From contig JAHELP010000004.1 of NCBI GenBank assembly GCA_024644105.1, forward strand, positions 4,231 to 42,855: DNA of 38,625 nucleotides, given 5' to 3'. Position 1 is the first letter of the stretch, and each line of letters begins with the position of its first letter. Position numbers and translations under genes: made by a program. Source of the stretch: Candidatus Nitrosopumilus sp. GTDB lineage: Archaea > Thermoproteota > Nitrososphaeria > Nitrososphaerales > Nitrosopumilaceae. The notes below the pieces were generated by a model. That model was not told the DNA's origin, ran no database searches, and saw nothing but the letters and a program-made list of their open reading frames with translations. Positions 37,661 to 38,625 of this stretch are shown here, one piece after another.

Positions 37661-37898
37661 TACTTCCACCCTGACCATAAAGGACATGCATTGTGTAAGT
37701 ATCTGAGACACTTGGATGATTTCGTAGTCTGTGAACTACACTGTCAATTTTGCTTGGATCCTCATTTTTAATTTTCATAAAAATGTCGTATTTTCCCCAA
37801 ATCCCATTTATCTCAACTACTTCAGGCAATTCTTTGAATTCTGAAATTATTGCAGCCTCTTCCCCGCTTTTACATGACGCAAGAACATAAGCTTGCAT
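37650..37898 (-). CDS. Stand-alone Lrp/AsnC C-terminal (RAM) effector-binding domain protein
   Basis: MQAYVLASCKSGEEAAIISEFKELPEVVEINGIWGKYDIFMKIK; no HTH. Confidence 0.88.
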   Translation of the reverse strand: MQAYVLASCKSGEEAAIISEFKELPEVVEINGIWGKYDIFMKIKNEDPSKIDSVVHRLRNHPSVSDTYTMHVLYGQGGSIDD

Positions 37899-37900
37899 GG

Positions 37901-38176
37901 TTATGCTTCCCTCATTACAACCTGGCTCTCAAGTTTATCTAAAGCCCAATCAAGCAATTCGTGTTTTTGATGTGCCCATCTGTAGTGTGATGCAGCATGC
38001 TTTTTACTTGCAGACATTTCCGGATATGAGCAAAACTCACATGATTCAGACGTATCTACAAGATGCTCTATGATCTCTTCTCTGTGACTTGCAAGATGAA
38101 TTAACCATGATGTTTGGGTTGCAGTTATCTGCTTTGCACTATCGCAGTAGGGGCATCTGCTTTGGATATATGTCAT
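37901..38176 (-). CDS. Double C2H2-like zinc-finger protein
   Basis: CPYC...HLASH and CEFC...HAASHYRWAH. Confidence 0.65.
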   Translation of the reverse strand: MTYIQSRCPYCDSAKQITATQTSWLIHLASHREEIIEHLVDTSESCEFCSYPEMSASKKHAASHYRWAHQKHELLDWALDKLESQVVMREA

Positions 38177-38313
38177 TTTTATCTAAACCTAAAATGAACT
38201 ATTTAGAATAATAAATAAAATGGAATTTGACTTAGTCTTGGACGAAATCATATACTCTGCAACTTTTGGCTTGTTTTAGACAAGTTCTGATTGAATAATC
38301 TAATGCCTATTTG

Positions 38314-38487
38314 TTATGATGTGGCTGCGATATTATTCATATCGACTAACCTGCAAAGAGAATGTATCTGCTCCTCTGATTCAAAATTACATTTTTTACA
38401 ACAAAACTTTATTGCACTAGAGCAAATGGTACATTTTTTATTAATTTCCAATCTATCTCCGCATTTTCTACAACTATCTACTCTCAT
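38314..38487 (-). CDS. 57-aa zinc-binding small protein, missing from supplied ORF track
   Basis: MRVDSCRKCGDRLEINKKCTICSSAIKFCCKKCNFESEEQIHSLCRLVDMNNIAATS*; ATG preceded by aaaggagggaatattg (Shine-Dalgarno-like). Confidence 0.7.
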   Translation of the reverse strand: MRVDSCRKCGDRLEINKKCTICSSAIKFCCKKCNFESEEQIHSLCRLVDMNNIAATS

Positions 38488-38510
38488 CAATATTCCCTCC
38501 TTTAATTACA

Positions 38511-38573
38511 GCGAGAACATTGTGAAAAAAATTCACAATTTTATTCTGGTCTCGGGATTTACTTTGTTCTCGC
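38511..38573. promoter_or_regulatory. Nested perfect inverted repeats upstream of the 38314-38487 gene
   Basis: Outer GCGAGAACA 38511-38519 / TGTTCTCGC 38565-38573; inner ATTGTGAA 38519-38526 / TTCACAAT 38532-38539. Confidence 0.6.
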
Positions 38574-38625
38574 ATGAAATACTTTTGTGAATAATTCTCA
38601 TATATCCTAGTCAGCTAATCAGCTG

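Noticed and set aside
38291-38590. 99-aa plus-strand ORF
   Set aside because: Opposes a minus-strand ORF with clear CxxC motifs and a Shine-Dalgarno-like site, and crosses its promoter dyads.
1-38625. tRNA/rRNA genes, insertion sequences, prophage or restriction/defence systems
   Set aside because: I looked in intergenic gaps and ORFs on both strands and recognised none; a tRNAscan/Infernal run would be needed for certainty.

Overview
This 38.6 kb AT-rich archaeal window resembles an ammonia-oxidising Nitrososphaerota (Thaumarchaeota, Nitrosopumilus-like) chromosome. The lineage is inferred from gene content and style; no search was run. Supported content, in order: (1) the end of an upstream ORF carrying five perfect 30-bp repeats; (2) a branched-chain amino acid operon ilvB-ilvN-leuA-leuB; (3) aspS and a Zn-ribbon/NusA-like gene; (4) a lone Opp/Dpp-type ABC ATPase; (5) two two-component signalling clusters; (6) a repair/protease block (TldD, family-4 UDG, AAG-type glycosylase); (7) a PIN-ATPase-KH gene and a DtxR-type regulator; (8) DUF192, TauE/SafE and a class III nucleotide cyclase; (9) a GGT-like Ntn hydrolase, three tandem left-handed beta-helix mini-proteins and a divergent ATP-grasp/M20 fusion; (10) an ion-transport block (CorA-like, Kv-like channel, CPA2 antiporter) that includes a second acetolactate-synthase-like gene; (11) a C-terminal cluster of small zinc-finger and RAM-domain genes. 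Main hunt results: an unannotated three-way-junction RNA candidate after leuB (5564-5661); the ATP-grasp/M20 fusion beside the beta-helix triplet and a GGT without a signal peptide; a HisKA-like protein lacking the phospho-acceptor His next to a kinase; a structured leader or sRNA before the cyclase; and several small ORFs missing from the supplied ORF track, most of them CxxC zinc-binding. No tRNA, rRNA, CRISPR array or transposase was recognised.
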